64,000 bases of DNA. Origin: Margaritispora aquatica. Taxonomy: Eukaryota > Ascomycota > Leotiomycetes > Helotiales > Discinellaceae. The notes beneath the pieces were generated by a model. That model saw only the letters and a program-made list of their open reading frames with translations. It was not told the DNA's origin and did no database searches. The position numbers were made by a program, and so were the translations under genes. Of this stretch, positions 47,253 to 58,747 are shown piece by piece (the stretch's first letter is position 1; every line of letters begins with the position of its first letter). Where the stretch lies: contig VJWN01000013.1 of NCBI GenBank assembly GCA_007644065.1, forward strand, positions 248,001 through 312,000, written 5' to 3'.

Positions 47253-50200
47253 TCATGTTGACATTTCTATGTCGTGGTCTTCACTTTGAACATTATTGCT
47301 GGTGTTGAGTGAAGATTTTTTGAACCCATTCGAGCTCTGAGTTAGCTCTTCATCCTCGTCGTTAGCAGCAGTTAACCTGGCCTGGAGGGCCTGGATGACA
47401 GCCGCCATGCTTTGTTTGTCGCTTTTAGTCATTTTGGACTTGCCCACAGTACCAGATGATCCCTGAGCGATTAATGCAACAACAGCTGGCGGAGCTTCGA
47501 CCTATAGAAAATTTCTGATCAGCAAGTGAAACCCCTACGTCATCGCGAAACAAAGAAAACTTACCATTAGAGTGTTGATGAGACGAGTGGTCTGTTCAGG
47601 AATTGAAGATTGCGCAATCATAGATGCGAGATTGAGTGCTGCTTGCTGATCCTCTAATGTGCGAGAGTTCCAATTGTTTACCGGCACTATCGCCCTTGGT
47701 CGAGGATGGGGAAGGTCTCGTCTGAATCCACCTCCCATCTGCTTGACCCTAGTTATATGTAAGCAGTTGAAATCAAAACCGAGGGGAATGCGTACTTAGT
47801 AATGAAATCAAGCTTGATGCCTCTTTCAGGGAGCTTGTAGATATGGCCGTACTCCTTCTGCACGAAGAAATCTTGCTTCTCCTCATTGTCGCTAAGATCA
47901 TTCTCAATCTCAATGTGACCATTATTTCTCATCCCACGAGAAAATGCTGGCTTGATGATAGGCGCCCCTTTGATCCTTCGGAAGCGATGAGCTGGCCCCA
48001 AGGCCCCTGGTAGTTTCGCAAGTACATCATCAACGTGAGCTGGACATTTCCATGCCCGACCTGGCCCTGGCTCCCGAGCTAATGGCACAGGCAGGCAGTC
48101 CATGTGCCAATAAAGCCCACAGTATGTGCAATTGATGATTGAACGTGCAGGCTCTTCAGCTTGGCCACCGCAATCGTGACAAAATATTGCATTTCCTTTT
48201 GCATCCTTTAACCGGAAATAGTCTGGTGCTTCTTCCCATCCTTTAGGATTCCTGTGAGAGAATTAGATTCAAGATGCTGATGACCAAACGTCACCTTTAC
48301 TTACTTTGCCTTTGCTGGTTGAAGCTCTTCATACTCGCCCTCAGTGCCTGTCTTCACATTCTCAAAGTAATCTCGAATCGGAGCTGGCAGGTTAAACGCT
48401 CGGGGGCATTTCTCGTGTATGGAATACAGCAAAACCGCAAAGACACCGGAGTTTCTAAAGTTCTCAAGTGGCTCTCCTGGGATATCACATGCGTTACAAT
48501 ACCACTTTTCCAGAGCATCAGGGTCGAGGACAGGAGGATCGGCACATTTGTAATGGAAAGATCTTGAACAATCCTGACCGTCACAACAGACCAAGTTTCC
48601 ATTTCCTCCGCATGCAGCACAAAACTCGTCATTTTCGACACCGTTCTAGTAAGAAGTTAGTATGCAGGACATATTCAGAGAAAGACATATGAAGGATGGT
48701 GGAAGGTGCAACTTGTAGGTGAAGAAAGTTTGTGGTGCAAAGATTTTGTATTTAGGCTTGGGCAGCGGTACTCAAGAATCAACACCCGAACGATTGAATT
48801 TGTCCTGAGACCAAAAATTGTACCAGATCGTGGACTGAAACTCTTTGGTACATTCCCAAGAATCGATTTCCAACTCATATTTCGGGGGGGTTGAAAAATG
48901 CACAGGTTTGTAAGTGAAAAGTGGAATGTGGCTTACCTGAGCTGTGGAGGGGACGTTGTTTCCTACGGGGCTGTGATGTCGGTCGGCACCTCTTGGAATA
49001 CCAGCAGAGGTCCCACCTGTCTTCTTCATAGGACTAAATTTTTCATCACAATCAGCATACGATCTTTTTCCAGGACTAAAGAATATTGGAAAGATTGGTG
49101 AAGAGTAGTTTGGGGCTGCCGGTCGCATTGTGCGACAATGATCCCCTCAATTCTAGGCAGCATGAAAACGAAAATCATATGAAAGCAAACAATAAAAATG
49201 TGACGCTTCTAAAGCACACAGGTCGCAAATAGATGGGTCATATTGTAAGAAAAGTTATTGATGACTTACGATGATTTGATACGCAGCCCTGTGCCCGTTC
49301 TAGCCTTTCGTGCTGGTTGGCGGGAAGAGACACTAGGTGTCGCGGCTCGAGATGATGTGATGGATCCTGGAGCAATTTGAGAATTGAATCCAAGGGTGGG
49401 TGGTGAACTATGGTTGTTGTTGTCTTCAGAATCATAATTTGCCAAACGAGTCGATGAGTGTCTCGTTTCTCGGCTTTTTAATTTCAGTGCATTTTTGCGC
49501 TGTTTCTTTGTAGGACGCTTCGAAGAGGCAACTTGGATGAAATCTGGACCGTCTGATTGAGAATCGATATCTGGAGGGGTAGGGATGGCGACCTTATGTC
49601 GATCATGGCTCTCGATAGGGTTGTAATTTGCTTGGGCAGTTTCTCGAGCTTTACGCTTCAAGAGAGCGGTCTCATCGTCCTGATCAAGAACTTGATGACC
49701 TTGTAGCTTTTTGAAATTTTTGATTCTGAAGGTGGGTCCGGACTTTTGACCAGATGCCACGGATGAAGTTGCTGATGAGGGTACGAAGGCAGCAGGAGCC
49801 ATAGATGGATTTGTTGAAGATTGAGTGTTGGCGTTGGTGGAAGTATTAGCAGAAGAATTAGTGGAAGAGGAAGGAGGCGCGGCGTTAGCGGAAGACGTGG
49901 ATGGAGTAACGGCGAATGTGTGAAATTTGGGGCCAGGCTTTGTGATTGGTTGTGCTGGCTGCGTTGGCTGGGCCGGCTTGGGCTTCTTGCGCACAGCAGT
50001 CTCGGCAACAGCACTGAACGATTCGGCGCTGATGTATGGTGACCCGTAGGCTGCAGGTTGTTGAACAGGAAGTCCAAACACATTCCCATTTCCCGCTCCA
50101 AAAATCGTTAATCCTGGGTATGCGCTCTTGAAATGAGGATTTATTGAATTCTTGACTGCTGGTGAGTTCTTGGCACTTGCGAATGCACCATCGATAGCAT

Positions 50201-52103
50201 CCTCACTGACTGAAGACAATGAAGATGAGCTCGAATTCGATCGTGATCGTAATCTTCTGTGTTCTTCCTTTTGTCGCTCTTCCATCTCGTCGTTCTCATT
50301 CACAAGCTTCTGTGAATCTTGCTTTTTTGGAGTATGAATTTCATCAAAACTAGAGTTAGGACTGGGGTCTGGATTTGTATGTGTGGTCGACTTTGGAGCC
50401 TCAACAGCCGCCTTCTCAACTGGACCAAGAATAGATGATTCCACAGGAGATCCACCCCTTTCTTCACTTGGAGCTTTGATGGGAGGTTCAACCTGAGACG
50501 GATGGGTTGCAGCTTCAAGCGGACCTTCATTTGGATCTTCAGATGGATTCTCGATCAGGGCTTCACCAAGAGTTTCTATCGAATCTTCGGTTGCTTTCAC
50601 AAGAGATTCAACATCAAGCTCGTTTGCAACATCCAAGTCATCTTGAGTAGAAGGCTGTCGTGAGTCCTTGGCTGGAACCTCGATCAAGGCTTCTGGGTGC
50701 ATCTTGGGAACTATTTCAGCGGGACCTTCGAGCTGAGGCTCAGACTGAATTTCGGGCTGCTTTTTGAGCGGTGGCTCGTTTGACATCTCAATCGATTCCT
50801 TAACTGGTGACTCTTCGATCGGCGGTACGGTAGAGTTAGGAACAGCAGGGGTAGAATCATTCGATTCAGCTCGAGTATTGACCACATGATCTGCGTCATC
50901 CATGTGATCCATACCGTTCACAGAATCATTTTCATTCCCAATATCGTCCATGAAAACATCGTGCTGGTGATGGTTCATTTTTTGTTTTTTGCTGATATGT
51001 ATATGATCCAACTCTTTAGAGTCGGACACAGATACAGGCGCGGGTGACTGGTATTTGAGCGAAGACGCACTCGCTCGAGGTTCGGATGCCGCCACAGAAC
51101 TCGGCCGTTCAGCGTAGGGACTTATATATGGTACTGCAGGGGCAGTAATAGCGACGATGGTGTTGAAAATTGGTCGAGAAGGGGCAGGGTCGCTGCCGTC
51201 GCCATTGAAATAGTACTCGGCTGTCCGCCCCTTCTTGCCTTCCTTCTTCTTGTGTTTCATGATACTGTTGAATTCCGTCCGCTGTTCATCCGTAGCACTT
51301 TCAGTATAAATTGACTCAATTAAACGGACTATGCGAACATTTTGTTTGTGATCGTCATACAGTGTGCGCAAAGCATATGCTGTAGGATAGCGGTACCGAT
51401 CAAGAGCTTCTTGTACTGCAACCTCGACAACTTTGTCGCAAAGCTCGAAGTTGACTTCGCGGTACCCATTGTGATTCATGATGGATAATTGCGGGAGAGT
51501 TTGGTGTGCAGGAAAAGGAGCTGGGCGAAATACCGGTGTTGTGCTTGGGATAGGAGAGCGCTGTAAAGCAAAAACTCCTTGCCCTGAACTTTGAGGTGGA
51601 ACACTTGGACGTGAAACGCTCTTCTGTGGACTCGATATATATTGCGGTGTCTTTGGTGTAGGTGTTCGAACGACCTCTTCCACCTTTTCTTCAGTCTTGT
51701 TCGTAGAAACAGATTCCCTTCGTTGCGATTCGGTTGGAGGTTCTGGCGTCATGACCGATTCACTGGGCGTAGAGACAGGCGAAGGAGCGGATTTTCGAGC
51801 ATTTGCAAGGCGAGCTATTCCATCAGAACCTTCGGGTTTCCCTAGCACAGATTTCCTAATCTTCTGACTTGGTAGCGTCCCTAGTGGCGCCATATTCTGG
51901 ACCACGTTGTGCCTCTCCAATCCTGCCTCAGCGAAACTCGGACGAGGCGCGGGCCTCTCAGGCTCAATCCATCGATCCATGAAGGTTTTTGGCTTCGCAG
52001 AAGTCTCCGCAGATTTACTAGAGCTCTCGATTGTGGTGTTTTTCGATCCAGAAACAAAAGGACTCGACATTCGAGAACGTGTGGGTCTGGAGTTGGTGCT
52101 CAT
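47253..52103 (-). CDS. Double PHD-finger protein, Rco1/Cph1-like
   Basis: Six exons (52103-49270, 49033-48937, 48645-48305, 48251-47796, 47748-47565, 47501-47253) give 1386 residues with all phases matching. The first exon encodes about 944 mostly disordered residues rich in Pro, Glu and Ser. It includes one conserved block (EVNFELCDKVVEVAVQ, then YPTAYALRTLYDDH). PHD finger 1 starts near residue 982 (DEFCAACGGNGN, CCDGQDC, FHYKC, WYCNAC). PHD finger 2 near 1110 has CHDC, CTYC, WHMDC and KCPAH. Between and after them are segments conserved in Rco1/Cph1. These proteins anchor the Rpd3S (Clr6 complex II) histone deacetylase to methylated chromatin; assignment to that complex is inference. The ATG at 52103 is the first in frame. 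An acceptor-like TATAG just upstream (near 52171) hints at a 5' leader intron. Confidence 0.85.
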
Positions 52104-53143
52104 GATGGTGGTTTCCTGCTGAACCGCCTCCCTTTGTTGCGACCGCCAGTATCGCAATGCGGCTCGCGACTATAAGATTGTTAGTTGACGAGCAACATCA
52201 GAGGAATTAGGATTCAATACGTCTGGTTAATGCCACTGCATATATGGCAATTCTGATTGCAAGTCGGGCTGCAAACACGCGTTGTTCTGGGAGGAAGACA
52301 AAAGACTCGCCAGAAAGAAGGAGATCTCGGTTACGCCCCCTAGCGTATATTCACGTGAGGCACTGCGAGAACCTGCACCTCTGAAGCCTTCTGATCACGA
52401 CCAATACTTGTCCGTAATGATTAACAAATAGATGAATCGGGGAGAAACACAGTTTGAGAATCGCAACCAGCTGAAAGATTGCGGTTTTTGGCGTTGTGCA
52501 TATGTTGGTGAGAGGATAATAGGAATGAAGAATCGTTATCGAGATGGAAATGAAGGTCGCTATAGGTAAGCGAGGAGAGGAGTTTTTGGCCTCCGTAGCA
52601 TGTACACAACACCTGTCTACCATCCGTGGATCCTTGAACAACAAACTTACAGTGTGAATAGTTCATGTGTTAGAACCGAATTTGATTTCGGCTTTGATAT
52701 TCCATGAAACCTTCCATTACGTTCGAAATGTGAAATCACAACACACGGTGGCAAGAATAGAAGCCTAACGGAGTCATCATCATAGGTAGTATCCAATCCT
52801 TCTGGTTGGCCGCTAACCCCTTTTCCACACCACGAAATGAATCAGAAGGCTTACAAAAGTGGAAAATGAAATACAGATTAAGAATTTCATGATCTGCTGT
52901 TTGTATTGACTATTCTAAGGACCGCTGACCAAATGGTTGCTGCAAAAGAGCATGCAGTCCGCACTTTCTGCAAACAATCCGCAGGCCAGATATCCACAAA
53001 TTTCTTGATGGATGAAGTCGGATGAAAGCAAGGCCTCCGACAAGACCGGGCTATTAATCACAATAGGTCTTGCAGACTATTTTTATCCATTGTTCTCTGT
53101 CGAAGCACATAATCATGTGATAAACTCACTCAGTCATCATTCC
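52104..53143. other. Intergenic region
   Basis: Upstream of the PHD gene and downstream of the Ebp1-like gene. Minus-strand frames at 52351-52666 show no motif. Nothing called. Confidence 0.5.
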
Positions 53144-54650
53144 CTACTCCTCGTCGTCACTGTCTTCTTCCTCGTCATCTGCAGCAGCAGCAGTTTTCTT
53201 TACTGACTTCTTCTTCTTCTTGTTCTTAGCCTTGGTCTCCTTCGCAAGTGGTTGCTTCAAAATCTCGAGGATTTCCTCATCGGTAATCTTCTTGTCTGAC
53301 TTGAGCTTGGACAAATCCAGAGTAGGTGGTGCTGCCAGCTTTTGAAGACCATTTTTGGTGATGGCTAGAATAATAAGTCACTATTTTCAAAGGAAACATG
53401 AGGGTGTCTTACCAATGGTAGTCAATACTCTGGCCACTGGTTCACTATCCTTATCTCCAACCACTTCGTATGCTCGGAAGACATTGCCACGCACACACTC
53501 AACAACTCCCACCTTGGCATCACGCTCGTCTTCAAGTTGTCTTAGACTGAACGGGAAGGTACCAAATTTCTTGACGGCCTCGTTCAGAACTTTCTTGGAA
53601 CTTGGACGCTTCAAGGCATAGGTCAGAGTGGTACGTCTGTGTAAAGTTGCTCGGTTCTCCAAGTTCTTGATTTTTCCGGTTCCCAAACTGACACCCATCT
53701 CGACTCCCCAGACATCGCCAACCTCGGGAGTACCCTCGCCCTTAGTTCCATCACCTGGCGCAAGAATGATCTTCTTCTTGCCTTCAATTTCGTTTCTCTC
53801 AAATTGCCAGCTGGTGGTGTGTTCGACCAAGTTGCACTCGTAGCTCTTCACAACCTTCTCGAGAAGTGTGGTGATTCTGCTCTGTGTTGGTGCCTTGGCT
53901 TTAGCTGCCTTCGCCTTCTCCTCGTCTGTACCAGTTGCCAGGAGTCCGGGAGGAACCATCAAACGCAGCAGGAGCTCGTTTGCATAGTGTGTTGCCAGCA
54001 AAAGATCGGCATCTCGACCTGAGATGTCACCCTTTGCACCAACGATGATAGTATCGCAAACAATTGTTCCGAAACCATCAATCTGAGCGCCTAGCTGGAT
54101 CTTGACAGGCTCTCCCTCCTTAAGAACAACTGCAGCCTCAGCTTCATCTGAGGTGAGTGGGGTGTATGGTGTGACGAAGGATGATGGAGAGACTGTGGTG
54201 GGGTGGGAAATTCCTAAGCAAATACCGAGTTAGTGGTGTGATTTTCGGCATAACAGATCAAAATGTAGCATACCTTTTGTGATCTTCTTTCCTCTATAAA
54301 CCTTGGCGATTTCATCGTCCAGAAGCTTGTCTCCCTTCTCGCAGATGGTGACGATCTTCTCTCCTGCAACACAGAGGGCAGCAACAGCCTCCAGAACCTT
54401 TTGCGAGATAGTGGCAGCACTCTTGTACTTGGTTAGGGTATCAGGATTGTTCAAAGTGTAGTCTACACGAACTATGTCAGTACAAGAAGCAAAAGCAGCA
54501 AAACCTGTACGTGAACTTGGGTATTGTTGTGGTGCAGAGAATTCGAGTCGTGTTCGCGGATGGCGGGGTGACCCCTCTTTCAAGCTGAAAGGAAACAGAG
54601 CTTCAAGTAAACATACCAATCTCCTCGGCGACTTCCTTCTTGTCTGCCAT
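53144..54650 (-). CDS. Ebp1/PA2G4 (Cdb4-type) methionine-aminopeptidase-fold protein
   Basis: Four exons (54650-54617, 54462-54274, 54213-53413, 53364-53144) give 414 residues. The conserved start is DYTLNNPDTLTKYK, followed by GISHPTTVSP, then QLGAQIDGFG, and the pita-bread fold through the third exon. The C-terminus is a Lys-rich then acidic tail (KNKKKKK and DDEEEDSDDEE), as in PA2G4. The family has lost the metal ligands of active methionine aminopeptidases and acts at the ribosome exit tunnel and in growth control. Exon 2 has two acceptors nine bases apart (54471 or 54462), both in frame; I chose the inner one because it gives the usual IDYTL start. Exon 1 codes for only eleven residues. 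Confidence 0.9.
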
Positions 54651-55420
54651 GTTTGCGGTGATTTAGATATGACGCAGATTAAATAATTCCTTTGGAAAGT
54701 TTGTGACCTTCGTCGAAATGTATTGTTTTATTTGGTTTGTTTGGTGACGGGGTAACTGGAATATGTTGTGTGGTCGATCAGGGAAGTTCGCTTATGTTTT
54801 GAACCTCCCGTTGCATCCCTGCAACTGCCTTGCCTCTGCCTCTGCCTGTGATCGACAACACAGAGTGCTCTGGCGAGCATGGACAAAATATTCACATTGG
54901 AATAGCTCTGTTTATTTTCTCGCCTAGCACCTTTGAAATAGATATTTCAACCGTAGGAGGGTCTATATAAACTTAAAAGGGCAAATAACTCAGAGATAAC
55001 AAAGGAATTGTACCATTATATGAGAAGCATACACAATGAATGTGTCGGTGAAATTAATCAAGAAGCAATCATCAAAGCTTTACCCTGTCACACCTATTTC
55101 TTCATGTATTCCAAACCTAGGTAACGTCAAAAGTAAGCTAGATATTCCTCACCAAGTACAAAGGTGCTTCTTTTAACTCGACAGTTACCTTTAGTATTCC
55201 TTACTTGGCGGTGACCTTAACCCTCGCCGTAGTGGTTCAGCCGACGTTCAACCGGCATTTTGACGCGCTGTGCTGTACTGCACTGATGCTGATTTTCGAG
55301 AGTTCGCGCCCTGAATCGCGCCAACAACTTGCGACTATTGACATTGCACCATCAACATCGTCCAAATCGCAAATCGCTCACTCTAACTGTTGTCCTAGTC
55401 TAGTCGCGGATGTACTGGCT
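54651..55420. promoter_or_regulatory. Shared divergent promoter, Ebp1-like and SNF5 genes
   Basis: The 770 bases lie between divergent start codons. An in-frame extension of SNF5 upstream of 55421 exists (ATG at 55286) but looks like 5' UTR. Confidence 0.45.
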
Positions 55421-57689
55421 ATGGCTCCTGACCTTCAGCAGCCAGCATCGGACGTTGAGGCTGCTTCATCCCCCGTCTTGACCCATCGTCAGCGCACGAA
55501 ATCCGATCTCGACAAAATATTGCTCGAACGATATGTCAATAGAGAATTGGTTCATACCTCGGCCATCCTAGATGAGCAGGAGAATCGGAAGAAAGTGTAC
55601 ACAAACATACTGGCTGCCACGGAGGACTATAAGAAGGTAAAGCAAGAGTTTCGACAATGGTTTCCATCTAGTCGACTTTATGGAGAAGGGTTTAATGGCT
55701 ATGGGAATGGACATACGGAGGGCCCGTCTCGCGTTCTTTATCCTACAAGCAAGCCAAGGCTAGGGCACAAGAAGACTCCAAGGTTGAGAATCAAGCGCAA
55801 GGAGTTTGCTCAACAGGCAGAGCTGGTGGAAGAATTGATGCCAATCCGGCTAGACGTCGATTGGGACAAGATCAAACTGAGGGACACATTTACGTGGAAT
55901 CTACACGATCGCGTCGTGCATCCAGAGCTATTTGCGAATCAACTACTCGAAGACCTTGGGTTGACCCTTCCTGCAGCGAATCCAGTACTGGAGCAGATTC
56001 AGCAACAAATGAAAGACCAGCTAAACGACTTCTTTCCACACGTCTATATAGAGGAGGAAGCTTTGGATCCAGAATTGCCTTACAGTGCTTACAAGAATGA
56101 GGAAATGCGAATAAACATCAGACTGAATATTACCATTGGACCACATACCTTGGAGGACAAATTTGAATGGGAGATCAATAACCCCCTGAACTCGCCCGAA
56201 GAATTTGCCCAAAGCATGTCTCGAGAATTGTCCTTATCTGGAGAATTTACCACTGCAATAGCACATTCCATACGGGAGCAGAGTCAGCTGTTTACAAGGA
56301 CGCTATATATCATGGGTCACCCATTTGATGGACGGCCTCCTTCAGATGCAGAGTTGACGGCCGCATTCTTGCCGTCTCCATTACCATCTGTGTTCCGACC
56401 CCAGCAGCAAGCAAAAGAGTACGCGCCCTTTTTGTATGAAATATCTGAAGCAGACTTAGAGAGGAGCGAAGTCATTTACTCTCGAGAACAGAGGCGCCAA
56501 AAACGTTCTGTGAACAGAAGGGGAGGGCCTACACTGCCGGATCTTAAAGATAGGCAAAGAACTGTCAGAACGTTGATTGTCTCCTCCGTTTTGCCAGGAG
56601 CGGCAGAGACAATAGAGGAAAGCAGGTTGTACAAGCGAGTTGGTGGGCCAGGAGGCAGGAAGCGCCCTGGCCACCGTGATGGTGATCTCACGGAATCATC
56701 AGACAGTGAAGGTTCACAGCCGGACTCTCCTGCTTTAGCTGCCTTGCAATCTGGGACAGCAAGGACAAGAGGCATGCGTGGGGCAGCTACAGCAGCCCAA
56801 CAACGTATGGCTAACATAGGAAGATCTGAAACCCCTGAAGCAGCAGCACTACATCACCACGAAACGCGAACCTCGGCCAGAAGGCTTGGTCGCGACGCAC
56901 GTGATGAAAGCGTAGATCCTCCACGATTGATCATTGCTCTCAAAGTTGGCAAGGACAAATTGCGAAAATGGACTCGTGATCAAAAAAGTGGCAGTCGACC
57001 TACCAACGTAACCTCTACGCCATCTTTCAATCGTGCGTCGTCTGCAGTTGGAACACCTGTACCTGGCGCAATGGGCCCTCCTCCATCAACACCTAATGTA
57101 CAAACTCAGACCTTACAACCTAGCACAACTCCCGCACCTCAAGGCCAGATTGGGCGTGTTGATGCTCCTCCTCCTCCCGCACCTGGTCAACCAGCTCACG
57201 TGCCCGTAAGAAACCTTTTTCATGATGTTGCTTGCTTCACGGAGAATACCCACAAGCTTCACTGCAGTAGCAGAAAGCTTGCTTTTGCTTTTACGTTTCT
57301 TTTTTGCGCTCCTTCTTGTGTTGACCACTCCATACTAACAAAGATTCCAGCCTCCCGCGCCTGCATGGCTAACCGCTGGCCTCACTGCGTTGCTTGCTAG
57401 CTACCCCAACGATCGATTCGAAGGTGTGATGCGATACTCACCTGTCAATTCGGTAACAGAAATGCCAGTCGCAGCACCACCGCAGGGGCAGCCAATGCCA
57501 GAAGGCATCAAGTACATGTATCTACCACGAATACGATGTCACGACTGCCCAGGGAAACTCTACACCCCTGGCCCGGAAACAACTGTAGGAAATTTTGAGG
57601 TGCATCTAAAGAATCGGCAGCATAGAGAAAAGGTTGATACTAGGATTTTGCCGCGGACACAAAGCGGTAGCTCGGGGAGTGGGTTTTGA
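55421..57689 (+). CDS. SNF5: SNF5/INI1 subunit of a chromatin-remodelling complex
   Basis: Exons 55421-57205 and 57351-57689 join in phase 0 to 707 residues. The SNF5 domain covers about residues 140-340: PIRLDVDWDKIKLRDTFTWN, then LEDLGL, a second repeat with IRLNITIGPHTLEDKFEWEINNP, and AIAHSIREQ. The middle is disordered and basic. The last exon carries RIRCHDCPGKLY and HLKNRQHREKV, a C-terminal zinc-finger-like element found in filamentous fungal Snf5/Sfh1 proteins. The product is a core subunit of SWI/SNF or RSC in the nucleus; which complex cannot be decided here. The 145-nt intron has GTAAGA and CCAG ends. I start at 55421 (MAPDLQQP) because homologous-looking sequence begins there, though an upstream in-frame Met at 55286 is possible. 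Confidence 0.92.
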
Positions 57690-58747
57690 ATGTGAATGAT
57701 AAGTGTAAATTATGATACGAATGGATGGTCTGGTGTTTGTGGAGTATACGAAAGTGGGAACTCTGAATATACGGAGTCTTTTGCTATTGTTGGCTTTGAA
57801 GAAGCCCCCTCGATCCTAAGATTTCAGAATATTGGGAAGTATAATAGAGACAAGGAGTGGTATGACGATCTGTAATCTCGCCGTCTTCTAATGCCGTGTG
57901 TTCTAATGTGGTCCCAAAGCGTTTTGTACATCGGTGCACGAAAGCTGTTGGTAGCAGCTAAGCGTTTGTCCAGAATTCTTGTACTCAGCCTTGTGCTGCG
58001 ATCATATCCAACTTCTGCATCTATCTTATCTTCAAGGCCTTGACGGGCAATTTGTCGCGCAGCACATGCCTGGTATCAGCATTCATCGTACCCCACTACT
58101 GTAAGCACTCCGGGGTTGAAGCGGATCATCCCCATCTCAGCAGCTCTTCCCAACATTATGTCCATCCTTGAGGTGCTCTTGTGTTCAATAACCTTATAAG
58201 CTACGGATTTCTTCTAGGGTTAGGTTTTCGAAAAGCACGGGCGTACAAGCCAACTGTGACATGTTGTTGAAGAACATCTCCGGCCCTTTGCGTTTATGCG
58301 TCATGGTTGAGATATAACCTAATGAGTTGAAGTCAATATGTGCTTGAGGAATGGGAGTCTTGGCTTGTGGGTTACATATGCAACTGTAGATGCACGCACT
58401 GCTAAGAATGGCACTTTTTTCAACCTGTCGGACACCTCACTAGGGCATTATGGAAAACGGACCGTACCGGGCAGCAAGAGGGAGTGCTTTCGGTAGTCAT
58501 GTCGTGGCACGCTTTGGGTTATGCCTTCGATCTACTTGCGTGCATTATCTTAATTCCCACCTCTGGTCTTGGCTCGTATGTCTTTTTATCTATAATTGAG
58601 AGAATTGATAAGAGGTCAGAGCATATGGCCGTCGGGTGGTCCTCTGGGGTTTCCATATAGGAGGGGTAATCCTGTTAAGTGAGGCGCGTACTTTGTGACA
58701 TGCTGATTTCTCTTTGATTTTGAAATACCATAGTGCGCTTATCCAGT
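57690..58747. other. Intergenic region
   Basis: No open frame of note on either strand; nothing identified. Confidence 0.55.
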
